64,000 nucleotides of DNA, taken from assembly GCA_963708325.1 (NCBI GenBank), contig OY970203.1:992001-1056000 (forward strand). The letters run 5' to 3'. This stretch comes from G963708325 sp963708325. Lineage in GTDB: Bacteria > Actinomycetota > Thermoleophilia > Solirubrobacterales > 70-9. Below the pieces are notes generated by a model. The model was not told the DNA's origin. It saw only the letters and a program-made list of their open reading frames with translations, and did no database searches. Below are positions 32,545-40,995 of the stretch, one piece after another (within the stretch, counting starts at the first letter, position 1; the number at the start of each line of letters is the position of its first letter). The position numbers and the translations under genes were made by a program.

Positions 32545-32574
32545 CCCGGATGAACAACGTGGTGAGGAACTACA

Positions 32575-32580
32575 TCTAGC
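32575..32580. repeat. right target-site duplication of IS-A copy 2 (TCTAGC)
   Basis: Second copy of the target duplication, abutting the stop codon of the minus-strand gene at 32581. Confidence 0.9.
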
Positions 32581-33321
32581 TCAGCGCAGGGCGAAGGTCT
32601 CGACCGGGCGCTCGATGCGCCCGGACGTCTGCGCCGCCACCCTCACCTGCTCGCGGTCGCGCACTGGGTAGCTCAGGAGCAGGCCGCTCGGCTGTTCCCG
32701 GACCGCCCCGACGACCTTGCGATCGCGGCTCGACTCGCCCAGCTCGAGGGCCACCGCGCGCCGCGGGTGGTCGCCCCGCTCCGGGACCACCAGGACCTTT
32801 GCGACGACGACGCTTCCGGGGCGGCGCCGGTCCGGCCCTGCGAAGCCGTACTGGTAGGCAACCGGTCCGTGGTCGACCATCACCCGGGCGCGTCCCTCGA
32901 CCACCTGATGCGCTCCGGGGAAGTCGCGCCTCACCGCGGCGGCGGCGCCGGCGGCGAACGGAAGGCTGGTGGACACCGGCTTCGGCGAGCCGGCCAGCCG
33001 CACCGCGGTCGCGGCCACCAGCGCATCGGGGGCGCCTCCGGCGCCGCGATGCTCGAGCCGGACCAGCTCGCCGGGCCTCGGCGACACCCGGTCGAGCCCG
33101 TCGTAGGAGAACCCGAAGGCGGGGGCGGCGTCCCCGCCGTAGCTGAAGCTCGGCCCGGTGACGAAGCCGTAGACGATCGCCGCGGTGACGGCGACGGCGA
33201 TCGCGCCGCCGATGCAGACTGCCAGCCGCCCGCGCCGTGCGAGCCGCCGCCAGCCGGAGCGGCACAGCTCCGGGAGGGTGGGGCCGAACTCGTCCTTCGT
33301 CGTCGCGCTCAGGCGCGTCAG
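32581..33321 (-). CDS. single-pass membrane protein, probably with a CTG start
   Basis: The reading frame is open from an in-frame TGA at 33328-33330 to the stop at 32581. Its only ATG/GTG/TTG is the GTG at 33085-33087. Translation from there would omit a clear membrane helix (LAVCIGGAIAVAVTAAIVYGF) and the matching region before it (TKDEFGPTLPELCRSGWRRL), which looks real. CTG at 33321, one base after the upstream stop, or CTG at 33312, gives about 243-246 residues. The external domain (about 165 residues, PSFSYGGDAAPAFGFSYDGL onward) is beta-rich and of unknown family. It is cotranscribed with the R2-like oxidase and translation is probably by reinitiation. Confidence 0.62.
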   Translation of the reverse strand: MTRLSATTKDEFGPTLPELCRSGWRRLARRGRLAVCIGGAIAVAVTAAIVYGFVTGPSFSYGGDAAPAFGFSYDGLDRVSPRPGELVRLEHRGAGGAPDALVAATAVRLAGSPKPVSTSLPFAAGAAAAVRRDFPGAHQVVEGRARVMVDHGPVAYQYGFAGPDRRRPGSVVVAKVLVVPERGDHPRRAVALELGESSRDRKVVGAVREQPSGLLLSYPVRDREQVRVAAQTSGRIERPVETFALR

Positions 33322-33322
33322 G

Positions 33323-34309
33323 CTATATCAGCCCGATCGCCTTCAGGCGGCGATTGAGGGCGCGCATCGCGAACTCGCGCGTCTCGGCGAGGCTGACCCC
33401 GAAGAGCTCCCAGTCCTCCTCCGGGTTCACCCACGGCGGGCTCAGCACGGCGTCGGCGACGGGGGCCGACTGCTCGAGCGTGTGCTGGATCGCGGCGCGG
33501 TAGCGATCGTCCTGGTCGGCGGCGTCGCGGAGGAAGCGCGAGCCGAAGGCGACGTGGCGGTGCTCGTCGCGGGCGACGTTGTTGAAGCCCTCCACGAAGG
33601 CCGGCAGGGTGCCCTCCTTCTCGTTGTAGTCGATGATGAAGTGCTGGCCGGTGAGCGCCAGCATCCCCTCGATCACCATGTGGTAGAGGGTCACGCACTC
33701 GACCGCGGTCTCGAGGTCCTCCGGCTCGGCGGCGACCCGGTCCACGCGGGACTTCAGCATCCCGTCGAAGAGCTCGCCGAAAGCCGGGTTGAGGTGCTCG
33801 CTCGTCTCGCTCAGGCGCTCGCTAAGGGTGGTCGACTCCAGCACACCCACCTCGGCGTAGAAGCGGTCGAAGAAGCGCACGTGGCGGGCCTCGTCGGCAA
33901 TCTGGGTGGAGAGGAAGATCCGCTGGTCCTCGCGCGGCATCGCCCGCATGATCGGGCCCAGCTCGTCGGTGACCTTCTGCTCGCCGATGAAGAACGACGA
34001 GAGCCCGTACATGCGCTGGAAGCGCTCGTCCTCGTCGAACGACTCCCAGTCGGCCCGGTCGCGGCTGAAGTCGAGGTCCTGGGTAGCCCACTGCTGGCGC
34101 TCCCAGAGCGCGTACAGCTCGCCGTAGTCGAGCAGCTTGACCTGGCCCCGGTCGGCCGCCTCCTGCACCGCCGGGTCGTGGGTCGCCTGGAAGTCCTCCC
34201 GAAGCAAACGGGCTTCGGCCTGGCTCTGCTGCTCGGCGGGCCGCGGTGTCTCGGCCTGGCTCTGCTGGTCGGCGGGCTGCGGGATCTCGGTGCTCCGGGT
34301 TGGCTCCAC
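33323..34309 (-). CDS. R2-like ligand-binding oxidase (R2lox) / ribonucleotide reductase R2-like ferritin-fold protein
   Basis: A 328-residue four-helix-bundle di-metal protein. Six metal ligands can be placed: Glu in FFIGEQKVTDEL, ExxH in DEARHVRFF, Glu in LYHMVIEGMLAL and ExxH in DEHRHVAFG. A Val lies three residues after the first Glu and a Tyr five residues before the third. In R2lox proteins of the Mycobacterium Rv0233 type these two residues form a Val-Tyr ether crosslink beside a Mn/Fe site. Hence R2lox is preferred over true NrdB, and no NrdA is nearby. Helix spacing differs from Rv0233 in one loop. GTG at 34309 follows AAGGAG at five bases. Confidence 0.82.
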   Translation of the reverse strand: MEPTRSTEIPQPADQQSQAETPRPAEQQSQAEARLLREDFQATHDPAVQEAADRGQVKLLDYGELYALWERQQWATQDLDFSRDRADWESFDEDERFQRMYGLSSFFIGEQKVTDELGPIMRAMPREDQRIFLSTQIADEARHVRFFDRFYAEVGVLESTTLSERLSETSEHLNPAFGELFDGMLKSRVDRVAAEPEDLETAVECVTLYHMVIEGMLALTGQHFIIDYNEKEGTLPAFVEGFNNVARDEHRHVAFGSRFLRDAADQDDRYRAAIQHTLEQSAPVADAVLSPPWVNPEEDWELFGVSLAETREFAMRALNRRLKAIGLI

Positions 34310-34449
34310 GTCCACTCCTTCGTTCGCCTGCCGCAAGGCTACACGCTCGACTGGCTGGCTGGCCAGTTTCGCCCGGCCCCGACGGGCAGGAGGAGGTAAA
34401 GCGCGCCCGAAAGCATGCCGATAACTGCTGTGAACGCATCGTGAGGGGC

Positions 34450-34725
34450 ATGGACATGGCAAAGCGCACGGCACAGACCCCCTGGAAGCGGGGCAACCGC
34501 CTCGTCGGCTACGACCCCGACAAGCGCCGCGTCTGGATCGGCGGCCAGCGCGTCCATCACGGCCTCACCGGCCTGATCGTCGCCGGCACCGGCCTGGCCG
34601 GCATGGCGGCCCGCCGGGTCACCCCGTCGGGGGCGCTTCGCTGGACCCTGCTCGGCACGGCCCTGGTCGCGCACGACTGGCAAGACCGCTCCGTCTGGTT
34701 CGAGCGCGGCCCGCAGGACGACTGA
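34450..34725 (+). CDS. small protein with one hydrophobic segment
   Basis: A 91-residue protein. The basic N-terminus (KRTAQTPWKRGNRLVGYDPDKRRVWIGG) precedes one short hydrophobic segment (HHGLTGLIVAGTGLAGMAA) and a second weaker one (LRWTLLGTALVAHDW). It is divergent from the R2-like gene. ATG at 34450 or 34456 is possible; a GAGGGG site fits the second better. Family not recognised. Confidence 0.62.
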   Translation: MDMAKRTAQTPWKRGNRLVGYDPDKRRVWIGGQRVHHGLTGLIVAGTGLAGMAARRVTPSGALRWTLLGTALVAHDWQDRSVWFERGPQDD

Positions 34726-34733
34726 GCTCGGGG

Positions 34734-36062
34734 CTAGGGCCCGCCCAGGTAGCGGGCGACGGCGAAGCGGGTGTAGCTGCCCGTGTGGGAGTAGCCGGCT
34801 ACGACGATCCGCCCGCCGGAGTCGAGGCCGATCGCATTGGCGTCGTCGTACGGCCCCTCGGCGAAGTCGGTGAAGCGGACGCCGTCGCCGGAGAAACTGG
34901 GGTCGCGGGTGCCGTTCGACCGGTAGCGGATCAGGGCGAAGTGGGTGTCGGTCTGCTCAAACGCGGTCCCGGCGACGAGCACCTTTCCGTTCGGCTGGAT
35001 CGCCACGCCGTCGGCCCGATCCCCGGAGCTCGAGCCGAACGAGTCCAGGCGCTTTCCGTCCTGGGACCAGCCCGGATCCGAAGACCCGTCGCCGCGAAGG
35101 GCGGCGACGGCGAAGTCGTACTCGCCTCCTTCCTGGTTGCTGTCCCCCGCCACGACGATCCTGTTCTGTGCCAGGGCGACCGCGCGACCGACGTCGCTGC
35201 CGGCGAAGGACACCAGGCGGCGCCCGTCGCCCGAGAACGCGTCATCGACGTTGCCGCCGGGGAGCAGGCGAGCGACGGCGAAGTCGAAGTCGCCCGGGCC
35301 GCGAGCGGATTCGCCGACGACCACGATCCTGCCGTTGGGCTGGATCGTCAGGCCGAACGCCTCGTCGTCGCCTGTGCCGCCGGGGAAGCCAATCGTTCGC
35401 TTGCCGTCCTGCGAGAACGATCCGTCGAGCGAGCCGTCGAGCCTGTAGCGGGCGATCGCGAACTTGTTGACGGCGCCCTCGTTCGAATATCCCGCCACCA
35501 CGATCCTGCCGTCGTCCTGGACGGCGACGGCGTACGCCTCGTCGTCGTCGCCGGCGGCGGTGAAGTCGGTCATGCGCTTGCCGTCGCCGCTGAACGAAGT
35601 GTCGAGCCTCCCGGCGACGGTGAAGCGCATGACGCCGAACTCGTAGTCGTTCGTGCCGTTCTGACCGTAGCCTGCGACGACGATCCTGCCGTCAGCCTGC
35701 GCAGCCACCGCGGTGCCCGTGTCGCTGACGGCGCTGAAGTCCGCCACCCTCCTGCCGTCGCCCGAGAAGCTGGGATCGGGGTCGCCGTTCGGGTTGAAGC
35801 GCGCAACCGCGAACGAATCGTTGAAGCCGGTCTGAGTGACGTAGCCGGCGGAGACAATCTTGCGATTGGGCAGGACGACCATGCCGTTCGCCTGGTCACT
35901 CATCGCCGGGAAGCCGAAGTCGAGCGTCTGCTTGCCGTCGCCGCTGAAGGAGCCGTCCAGCCTCGCCGGGTTGGCCGCCGTCCAGGCAACGGCAGCGAAC
36001 AACAGGCTTGCCGCGACCACGCAGGCCGCGATTGGACCGACACGGAGCCCCCTCCCGGGCAT
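34734..36062 (-). CDS. secreted seven-repeat delta-60 (DUF5122-like) propeller protein 1
   Basis: A 442-residue secreted protein. After a signal peptide (VGPIAACVVAASLLFAAVAWTAA) it consists of seven units of about 55-60 residues. Each contains D-x-SFSGDGKR followed by Q-x-DGRIVVAGY and F-x-x-x-RY. These are delta-60 repeats, predicted to form beta-propeller blades; seven units suit one closed propeller. There is no anchor or enzymatic domain. ATG at 36062 gives the signal peptide; a GTG 12 codons earlier is less likely. Third of three adjacent paralogues on the same strand. Confidence 0.82.
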   Translation of the reverse strand: MPGRGLRVGPIAACVVAASLLFAAVAWTAANPARLDGSFSGDGKQTLDFGFPAMSDQANGMVVLPNRKIVSAGYVTQTGFNDSFAVARFNPNGDPDPSFSGDGRRVADFSAVSDTGTAVAAQADGRIVVAGYGQNGTNDYEFGVMRFTVAGRLDTSFSGDGKRMTDFTAAGDDDEAYAVAVQDDGRIVVAGYSNEGAVNKFAIARYRLDGSLDGSFSQDGKRTIGFPGGTGDDEAFGLTIQPNGRIVVVGESARGPGDFDFAVARLLPGGNVDDAFSGDGRRLVSFAGSDVGRAVALAQNRIVVAGDSNQEGGEYDFAVAALRGDGSSDPGWSQDGKRLDSFGSSSGDRADGVAIQPNGKVLVAGTAFEQTDTHFALIRYRSNGTRDPSFSGDGVRFTDFAEGPYDDANAIGLDSGGRIVVAGYSHTGSYTRFAVARYLGGP

Positions 36063-36106
36063 CGCCCCGACGATACACCCGCCGCGCGCGCGGCGCACCG
36101 AGACGG

Positions 36107-37447
36107 CTAGGGACCGAGCAGCCGGGCGACGGCGAAGTCCTGGTCGCCCGGCGCTGTCGACGAGCCGGCGACGACGACACCGCCGCCTGGCGCCAGGGCG
36201 ACGCCGTAAGCCGAGTCGCCGGGCGGCTGACCGAATCTGAGCAAGCGCTTGCCGTCTCCCGCAAAGGAGTGGTCGAGGTCGCCATTCGGCAGCAGCTGAG
36301 CGATCGCGAACTCCTGCTGCATGATCCCCGGCGACGACGACCCGGCGACAACGATTCGCCCGTCCCCGCGCACAGCCACAGCGCGCCCGCTGGCTCCGTT
36401 GGACGTCGGGCCGAAGCTGACCGCGCGCAGGCCGTTGCCGGAGAACGAGTGGTCGAGGTTGCCATTCGAGAGCAGCCGCACCACCGCGAACGAGCCGCCC
36501 CCGGAGTTGTAGGTGTTGCCGGCGACGACGATCCTGCCTCCCGGGGCAAGCGCGACGGCGAAGCCGGTATCCCCGTAGGTGGTGCCGTTGTCGAACCTGA
36601 CAAGGCGCCGCCCGTCGCCGGAGAAGCTCGGGTCGGGCTTTCCGTTGGGGAGCAGGCGAACGATTCCGATCGCCTGGTTGCTGCTCACGCCGGAGTAACC
36701 GGCGATGACGATGCGGCCGTCGGGCTGGATCGCCAGGTCCTGGGGGCTGTCGCCGCCGCTGGCGGGGTCGAACCGGACCAGGCGCTTGCCGTCACCGGAG
36801 AAGGAGTCGTCGAACGATCCGCCCGGCTTCAGGCGGGCGACCCCGATGTTGGAGTCGATCCCCTGGTCGTAGGAGTCGCCGGCGACGACGATGCGGCCGT
36901 CTGGCTGGATCCCCACTCCCCGCGCCTGGTCGGGCCGGGTGCCGTTGGCGAAGCCGAAGGTCCGCCGTCCGTCGCCGCTGAAGCTGGTATCGAGCCCACC
37001 GTTCGACCTGAGCCTGACGATCGCGAAATCGAGCCCGCCCGCCGTCCCCGCCGAACCGACGACCACGACCTTCCCCCCGGCCTGCGCCGCAAGGTCCCAT
37101 GCCGACTCGTTGCTGCCGTTGTCGAAGGACAGGAAGCGCTTGCCATCGCCGGAGAACGAGCTGTCCAGGCCTCCGCCCGGGAGAAGGCGGGCTATCGCCC
37201 AGTCGTAGTTCGCCCCCGAGCGGATCGAGGCGCCGGCAAGGACTAGCTTGCCGCTCGGCTGGACGTCAACGGCGTAACCGTTGTCTGCGTACTGGCCGAA
37301 CCTGACCAGCCGCTTGCCGTCGCTCGAGAAGGACGGGTCGAGGCTGCCGGCGCCCGCCGCGACGGCGACAGCCGCGCAGACAGCGGCAAGAGCGAGCGCC
37401 GCGAGCGCGATCGGCGCGATCTGCCTAGCGATCACGAACCGTCCCAC
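36107..37447 (-). CDS. secreted seven-repeat delta-60 (DUF5122-like) propeller protein 2
   Basis: A 446-residue paralogue of its two neighbours. It has a signal peptide (IAPIALAALALAAVCAAVAVAA) and seven units, each with an [LF]D-x-SF[SA]GDGKR core (first LDPSFSSDGKRL, last LDHSFAGDGKRL) and a QPDGRIVIAG-type strand. The gene lies nine bases after its upstream paralogue and 44 bases before the next, suggesting one transcript. Start is GTG; a second GTG four codons later is possible. Confidence 0.82.
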   Translation of the reverse strand: MGRFVIARQIAPIALAALALAAVCAAVAVAAGAGSLDPSFSSDGKRLVRFGQYADNGYAVDVQPSGKLVLAGASIRSGANYDWAIARLLPGGGLDSSFSGDGKRFLSFDNGSNESAWDLAAQAGGKVVVVGSAGTAGGLDFAIVRLRSNGGLDTSFSGDGRRTFGFANGTRPDQARGVGIQPDGRIVVAGDSYDQGIDSNIGVARLKPGGSFDDSFSGDGKRLVRFDPASGGDSPQDLAIQPDGRIVIAGYSGVSSNQAIGIVRLLPNGKPDPSFSGDGRRLVRFDNGTTYGDTGFAVALAPGGRIVVAGNTYNSGGGSFAVVRLLSNGNLDHSFSGNGLRAVSFGPTSNGASGRAVAVRGDGRIVVAGSSSPGIMQQEFAIAQLLPNGDLDHSFAGDGKRLLRFGQPPGDSAYGVALAPGGGVVVAGSSTAPGDQDFAVARLLGP

Positions 37448-37456
37448 GCCACGACC

Positions 37457-38767
37457 CTACGGTCCGCCGCGATAGCGGGCAAACGCGAACGAGGTGTTCC
37501 CGCCGTCGTCGTCGATCGAGCCAGCCAGGACGATGCGCCCATCGCGGTCGAGCGCGATTCCGTTCGCGCGGGCATGGGAGTGGGTCTCCACGGGGGTGAA
37601 GCGGATGCCGTCTCCGGAGAAGCTCGGGTCGCGGGTGCCGTTCGCGCGGTAGCGCATCAGCACGAAGTCCGAGTCGTCGGGGGCGCTCGGATCGGAGACG
37701 CCCGCTACCAGCACCTTGCCGCTCGGCTGCACGGCGACGTCGGCGGCCGAAGAGAAGTTGGTCCCCGGCTGGTCGAGGCGCTTGCCGTCAGACGAGAACG
37801 CCGAATCGAGCACGCCGCCCGGTCTCAGGCGCGCCACGGCGATGTTCGAACCGCCGCCCGAGAACAAGAACCCGGCGACGACGATGCGACCGGAAGGGTC
37901 GAGCGCCACCGCCGTGGCCGAGCTCGCATCGGTGGGCGCGAACGAGACCACCCGGCGGCCATCGTGGGAGAAGGTCGTGTCGAGCGCACCGTTCGAATGC
38001 AGGCGCGCGACCGCGAAGTGGGAGATGCTGCCCGAAGCCGCCCGGCCGGCGAGGATCAGCCTTCCGTGGTCGTCCACAGCGAGTGCGGTTGCCTCCGCCT
38101 CCGGCGTTTCGAACGGGACCAGACGTTTGCCGTCGTTCGAGAAGGAGTGGTCGAAGGACCCGTCCGGGAGGTAGCGGGCCACGGCAAAGCGGCTGGTGTT
38201 GCCGGCGATGTGCAGTCCGACCGCGACGATCTTGCCGCTGGGAAGCACGCTCGCGGAAAAGAACTCGTCGTCGTCGCCCCCGAACCCGGTGATTCGCTTC
38301 CCGTCACCGGCAAAGGTCCGGTCGATCCGGCCGCCTGCCGTCAGCCGGGTGATCGCGGCCTGGTAGACGTTGGAACCGGTTGCGGTGTAGCCGACCACCA
38401 CCACCTTGCCGTCTCGCTGCAGGGCGACGCCGTGGGCCTGATCGTCGCCCGGCCCGAAGTTGACCACCCTGCGGCCATCCCCCGAGAAACCAACGTCCGG
38501 CTTGCTGTTCTCGCCAAGCCGGGCGACCGCCAGGCCGGTGTCGGCCGGACTGAGAGTGCTGAAGCCAGCCGCCACGACCTTTCCGGCGGGCGTGGTGACC
38601 ACATCGTCGGCGAAGTCGTTGTGGGGAGAGAACCCGAAGCCGAGCTTGCGCGTTCCGTCTCCCGAGAAGGAGGTGTCCAGTGCCGCCGGATTCGCGGCCA
38701 GGGCGACGCTCGCAGTGAGCGCAGCACCGACCGCGGCCGCCAGGCCGACGGCCCTCAGCTTTCGCAC
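37457..38767 (-). CDS. secreted seven-repeat delta-60 (DUF5122-like) propeller protein 3
   Basis: A 436-residue paralogue and first gene of the three. It has a signal peptide (RKLRAVGLAAAVGAALTASVALA), then seven delta-60 units from LDTSFSGDGTRKLGF to RDPSFSGDGIRFTPV. The C-terminal unit (FALARYRGGP-like ending) is shared with protein 1. GTG at 38767 was chosen because GGAGG lies seven bases upstream; the earlier GTG at 38785 lacks a site. Role unknown; such proteins are generally secreted or surface-located. Confidence 0.82.
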   Translation of the reverse strand: MRKLRAVGLAAAVGAALTASVALAANPAALDTSFSGDGTRKLGFGFSPHNDFADDVVTTPAGKVVAAGFSTLSPADTGLAVARLGENSKPDVGFSGDGRRVVNFGPGDDQAHGVALQRDGKVVVVGYTATGSNVYQAAITRLTAGGRIDRTFAGDGKRITGFGGDDDEFFSASVLPSGKIVAVGLHIAGNTSRFAVARYLPDGSFDHSFSNDGKRLVPFETPEAEATALAVDDHGRLILAGRAASGSISHFAVARLHSNGALDTTFSHDGRRVVSFAPTDASSATAVALDPSGRIVVAGFLFSGGGSNIAVARLRPGGVLDSAFSSDGKRLDQPGTNFSSAADVAVQPSGKVLVAGVSDPSAPDDSDFVLMRYRANGTRDPSFSGDGIRFTPVETHSHARANGIALDRDGRIVLAGSIDDDGGNTSFAFARYRGGP

Positions 38768-38829
38768 GAGACCCTCCCTGGTCACCCCCAGAGCGTAGAA
38801 GGGTGCCCCGGCGCGGTCAAACCGCCGCC

Positions 38830-39147
38830 TCAGTCTCGCCGCGACAGCCGCTCGGCCAGCGCCCAGCCGACCGCGACCCCGACCATCATCCCCATCCGCG
38901 ACTCCTCGGCGAGCAGCGTGCGGATCGCCGCGATCCGCTCGTCGGCATCGGGCAGCGTCGCCCGCTTCAGCACCTCGGCCTCGTGGGCGTCGCCGAACCA
39001 GCCGCCCTCGGCGAGCGCGGAGGCGAGGATCCGCTGCAGCTTGGGCGCCGCTGCCGCCACGGCCTCCTCCGCCTCGCGAAAGCGCGCCGGGTCGGCGAGC
39101 GCGTCCAGCGCGGCTTCCAGCTCGGCCTCCGAGTAGCGACCCGTCAC
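38830..39147 (-). CDS. small helical protein coupled to a GNAT acetyltransferase
   Basis: A 105-residue, mostly helical protein (RYSEAELEAALDALADPARFREAEEAVAAAAPKLQRIL, then ALAEGGWFGDAHEAEVLKRA). It ends in a short hydrophobic segment (GMMVGVAVGWALAERLSRRD). GTG at 39147 overlaps the acetyltransferase stop (GTGA). The pattern of an alpha-helical protein with one C-terminal weak helix gives no function. Coupling suggests shared regulation with the acetyltransferase. Confidence 0.68.
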   Translation of the reverse strand: MTGRYSEAELEAALDALADPARFREAEEAVAAAAPKLQRILASALAEGGWFGDAHEAEVLKRATLPDADERIAAIRTLLAEESRMGMMVGVAVGWALAERLSRRD

Positions 39148-39905
39148 TTCCTGCGCCGCTCCCACATCTCGATCGCGCCGATGTCGCCGTAGCCGACCTT
39201 CTCGTAGACCGGGGCGCCGAGCTTGGTCGCCTGCAGAGTCGAGGTCGTGCAGCCGCGCCCGGCGGCGTCGCGGAGAGCCCTTCGCATCAGCGCCGTGGAG
39301 AGCCCGCGGCCGCGCGCCTCGGGCAGCGTCGCCACCGCCCATACGCCGGCGTCACCGCCGTGATCGGTGACGCAGACGCAGGCCGCCGGCTCGCCGTCGA
39401 GGCGGGCGAGGTATGAGCGCACGCCCTTCAGCCCGCTCCCCATCGCCGCCTCGAAGCCGGCGGCCGGGATTCCGTAGGCGATGTCGTTCAGGCGGCCGAG
39501 CCCCGGCGCGGTGTCCGGCTCCGTGGCCCAGTCGATCCCGTCCATGTCGGGCTCTGGATAGCCCTCGAGGTCGAGCACCATCACGCGCGGCGCCGCATCG
39601 AGGACATGGCCGGCGGACTCGAGCAGCTCACGGACCTCGGTGTGGTCCTCGGGCACCCATACGGTCCAGGCCCGGACGCCGGCCTCGTCGTAGGCGCGGG
39701 CAAGCTCGTCGAGCACCGGCGCGAGCGCTTCGGGGCGCTCGTAGATCACCGAGTTGAACACCGAGCGGTCGGGGGTGGCCGGCGTCACCCCCGCCCAGAC
39801 GCCGTCGCGCTCGATCGCGTGGGCGTCCTCGGTGGCGTCCACCGATACGCGGAAGAAAGCCTCCATGCTGTCGCGCATCCGCGCCAGCCACTCGCCGCGG
39901 TCCAC
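39144..39905 (-). CDS. GNAT family N-acetyltransferase
   Basis: A 253-residue protein with a C-terminal GNAT domain. Motif A VWAVATLPEARGRGLSTALMRRAL holds the Q/R-x-x-G-x-G/A acetyl-CoA loop (here RGRGLS), and LGAPVYEKVGYGDIGAIEMWER is motif B. The N-terminal 130 residues look like a second, degenerate GNAT lobe (WTVWVPEDHTEVRELLESAGHV). Acetylated substrate unknown. The start is GTG. Confidence 0.85.
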   Translation of the reverse strand: MDRGEWLARMRDSMEAFFRVSVDATEDAHAIERDGVWAGVTPATPDRSVFNSVIYERPEALAPVLDELARAYDEAGVRAWTVWVPEDHTEVRELLESAGHVLDAAPRVMVLDLEGYPEPDMDGIDWATEPDTAPGLGRLNDIAYGIPAAGFEAAMGSGLKGVRSYLARLDGEPAACVCVTDHGGDAGVWAVATLPEARGRGLSTALMRRALRDAAGRGCTTSTLQATKLGAPVYEKVGYGDIGAIEMWERRRK

Positions 39906-39915
39906 GGCAGCGAGC

Positions 39916-40269
39916 CTACCGGGGGCGGCGCCGCCGGAACCGGCGCAGCGGCTCGACCGACTCGTGGACGCCGTCGAGCTTGGCCTCCAGCGGCGCCACC
40001 GACTCGCGCACGCCGACCACGTCGCCGCCGATCTCGTCGACCCCCTGGCGCATCAGCGCCACCTCCTCGTCGAGCCGCTCCACACGAGCCTCGATCGCCG
40101 CCAGGCGCGAAGCCGCCCGCTCCAGCACGACGCCGATCCGGGCAAACGCCCGCGCCTGACCGACGCCGGCGGACGCGGCGGCGCCGATCAGCGCGGGCAC
40201 GCGGCCGACCGCGCGCCCGATGGCGGCGGGCGGTCCTGCAAGGCCCGCGGGGACGAGGTCGCGACTCAC
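39916..40269 (-). CDS. small coiled-coil protein
   Basis: A 117-residue protein. The N-terminus is moderately hydrophobic (PAAIGRAVGRVPALIGAAAS); from about 45 to 105 it forms a heptad-patterned coil (VLERAASRLAAIEARVERLDEEVALMRQGVDEIGGDV). It ends in an Arg-rich tail (RFRRRRPR). It may be a membrane-associated or DNA-contacting scaffold; no family is recognised. Start is GTG; the stop lies ten bases before the acetyltransferase start. Confidence 0.62.
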   Translation of the reverse strand: MSRDLVPAGLAGPPAAIGRAVGRVPALIGAAASAGVGQARAFARIGVVLERAASRLAAIEARVERLDEEVALMRQGVDEIGGDVVGVRESVAPLEAKLDGVHESVEPLRRFRRRRPR

Positions 40270-40330
40270 GGCTCCATTACATCATTTCGTGTCAACGGCA
40301 CGCCGGCAGCCGTCCCGGGCCGGCCGCGGA

Positions 40331-40990
40331 TCAGCGCTTCAGGGCGAGCGTGACCCCGTCCGCCACGCCGATCATGGCGACGTCGACGCGCTCGTCGTCG
40401 CGGATGCGCTCGTTCACCTCCCGCGTGGCGCGGGCGCGGTCGGAGTCGTCGGCGGGATCGATCACCGACCCGTCCCGGAACACGTTGTCGAGCACCGCCA
40501 GGCCGCCCGTCCGCAGGCGCGGCACCACCTCTTCCCAGTAGTCGGGGTACTCGCGCTTCTCGGCGTCGATGAAGGCGAAGTCGAAGAGCTCCTCGCGCGG
40601 AAGCGAACGCACGGTGCCCAGGGCGGGGCCGATCGCGATCTCGATCCGGTCGTCCAGGCCCGCCTCAGCGATGTAGCGGCGTGCCACCGCGGCGTAGTCC
40701 TCGCTCAGCTCGCAGGTGACGAGGCGGCCGCCAGGGGGGAGGCCGCGGGCGATGCAGATCGCGCTGTAGCCGGTGAACGTGCCGATCTCGAGGGCGTCGC
40801 GAGCCCTGATCGCCTTGACCAGCAGGGTGATGAACGCGCCCTGGTCGGCGGCGATCTGCATGATCGCCATCTCCCCCGCGATCTCCTCGGTCTCCGCCGC
40901 CAGCCGGCGCAGCAGGTCGTCCTGGCGGGCGCCGTGCTCCACCGCGTAGCGGTGAAGCTCCGCGCTCATCGCCGTGAACTTGTCGGGCAA
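40331..40990 (-). CDS. SAM-dependent O-methyltransferase (class of caffeoyl-CoA / catechol OMT)
   Basis: A 219-residue methyltransferase of the OMT3 family. Motif I is DALEIGTFTGYSAICIARGL, then LVTCELSEDYAAVARRYIAEAGL, the metal-binding stretch FDFAFIDAEKREYPDYWEEVVPRLRTGGLAVLDNVFRDG, and ATREVNERIRDDERV. The Asp and Asn positions that bind the divalent metal are present. The TTG at 40990, nine bases after a GGAG site and five bases after the upstream stop, fits best; ATG at 40969 is an alternative. Substrate probably a catechol-like small molecule. Confidence 0.87.
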   Translation of the reverse strand: MPDKFTAMSAELHRYAVEHGARQDDLLRRLAAETEEIAGEMAIMQIAADQGAFITLLVKAIRARDALEIGTFTGYSAICIARGLPPGGRLVTCELSEDYAAVARRYIAEAGLDDRIEIAIGPALGTVRSLPREELFDFAFIDAEKREYPDYWEEVVPRLRTGGLAVLDNVFRDGSVIDPADDSDRARATREVNERIRDDERVDVAMIGVADGVTLALKR

Positions 40991-40995
40991 GCCGG

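Larger units (their letters stand above)
31518..32574 (-). mobile_element. IS-A copy 2, complete IS481-type insertion sequence
   Basis: This is a complete 1057-bp element. Ends TGTAGCTACCCATGACGTTG and TGTAGTTCCTCACCACGTTG (both read inward) match at 15 of 20 positions. Flanking duplications are TCTAGC. It is inserted in the short gap between two convergent genes: the sigma factor stop at 31506-31508 and the minus-strand stop at 32581-32583. Removing the element and one target copy leaves nine bases between the genes. It is inverted relative to copy 1. Confidence 0.94.

Noticed and set aside
33323..34309. Class I ribonucleotide reductase small subunit
   Set aside because: No large subunit gene is near, and the Val/Tyr pair beside the ligands follows the R2lox pattern; kept only as an alternative.
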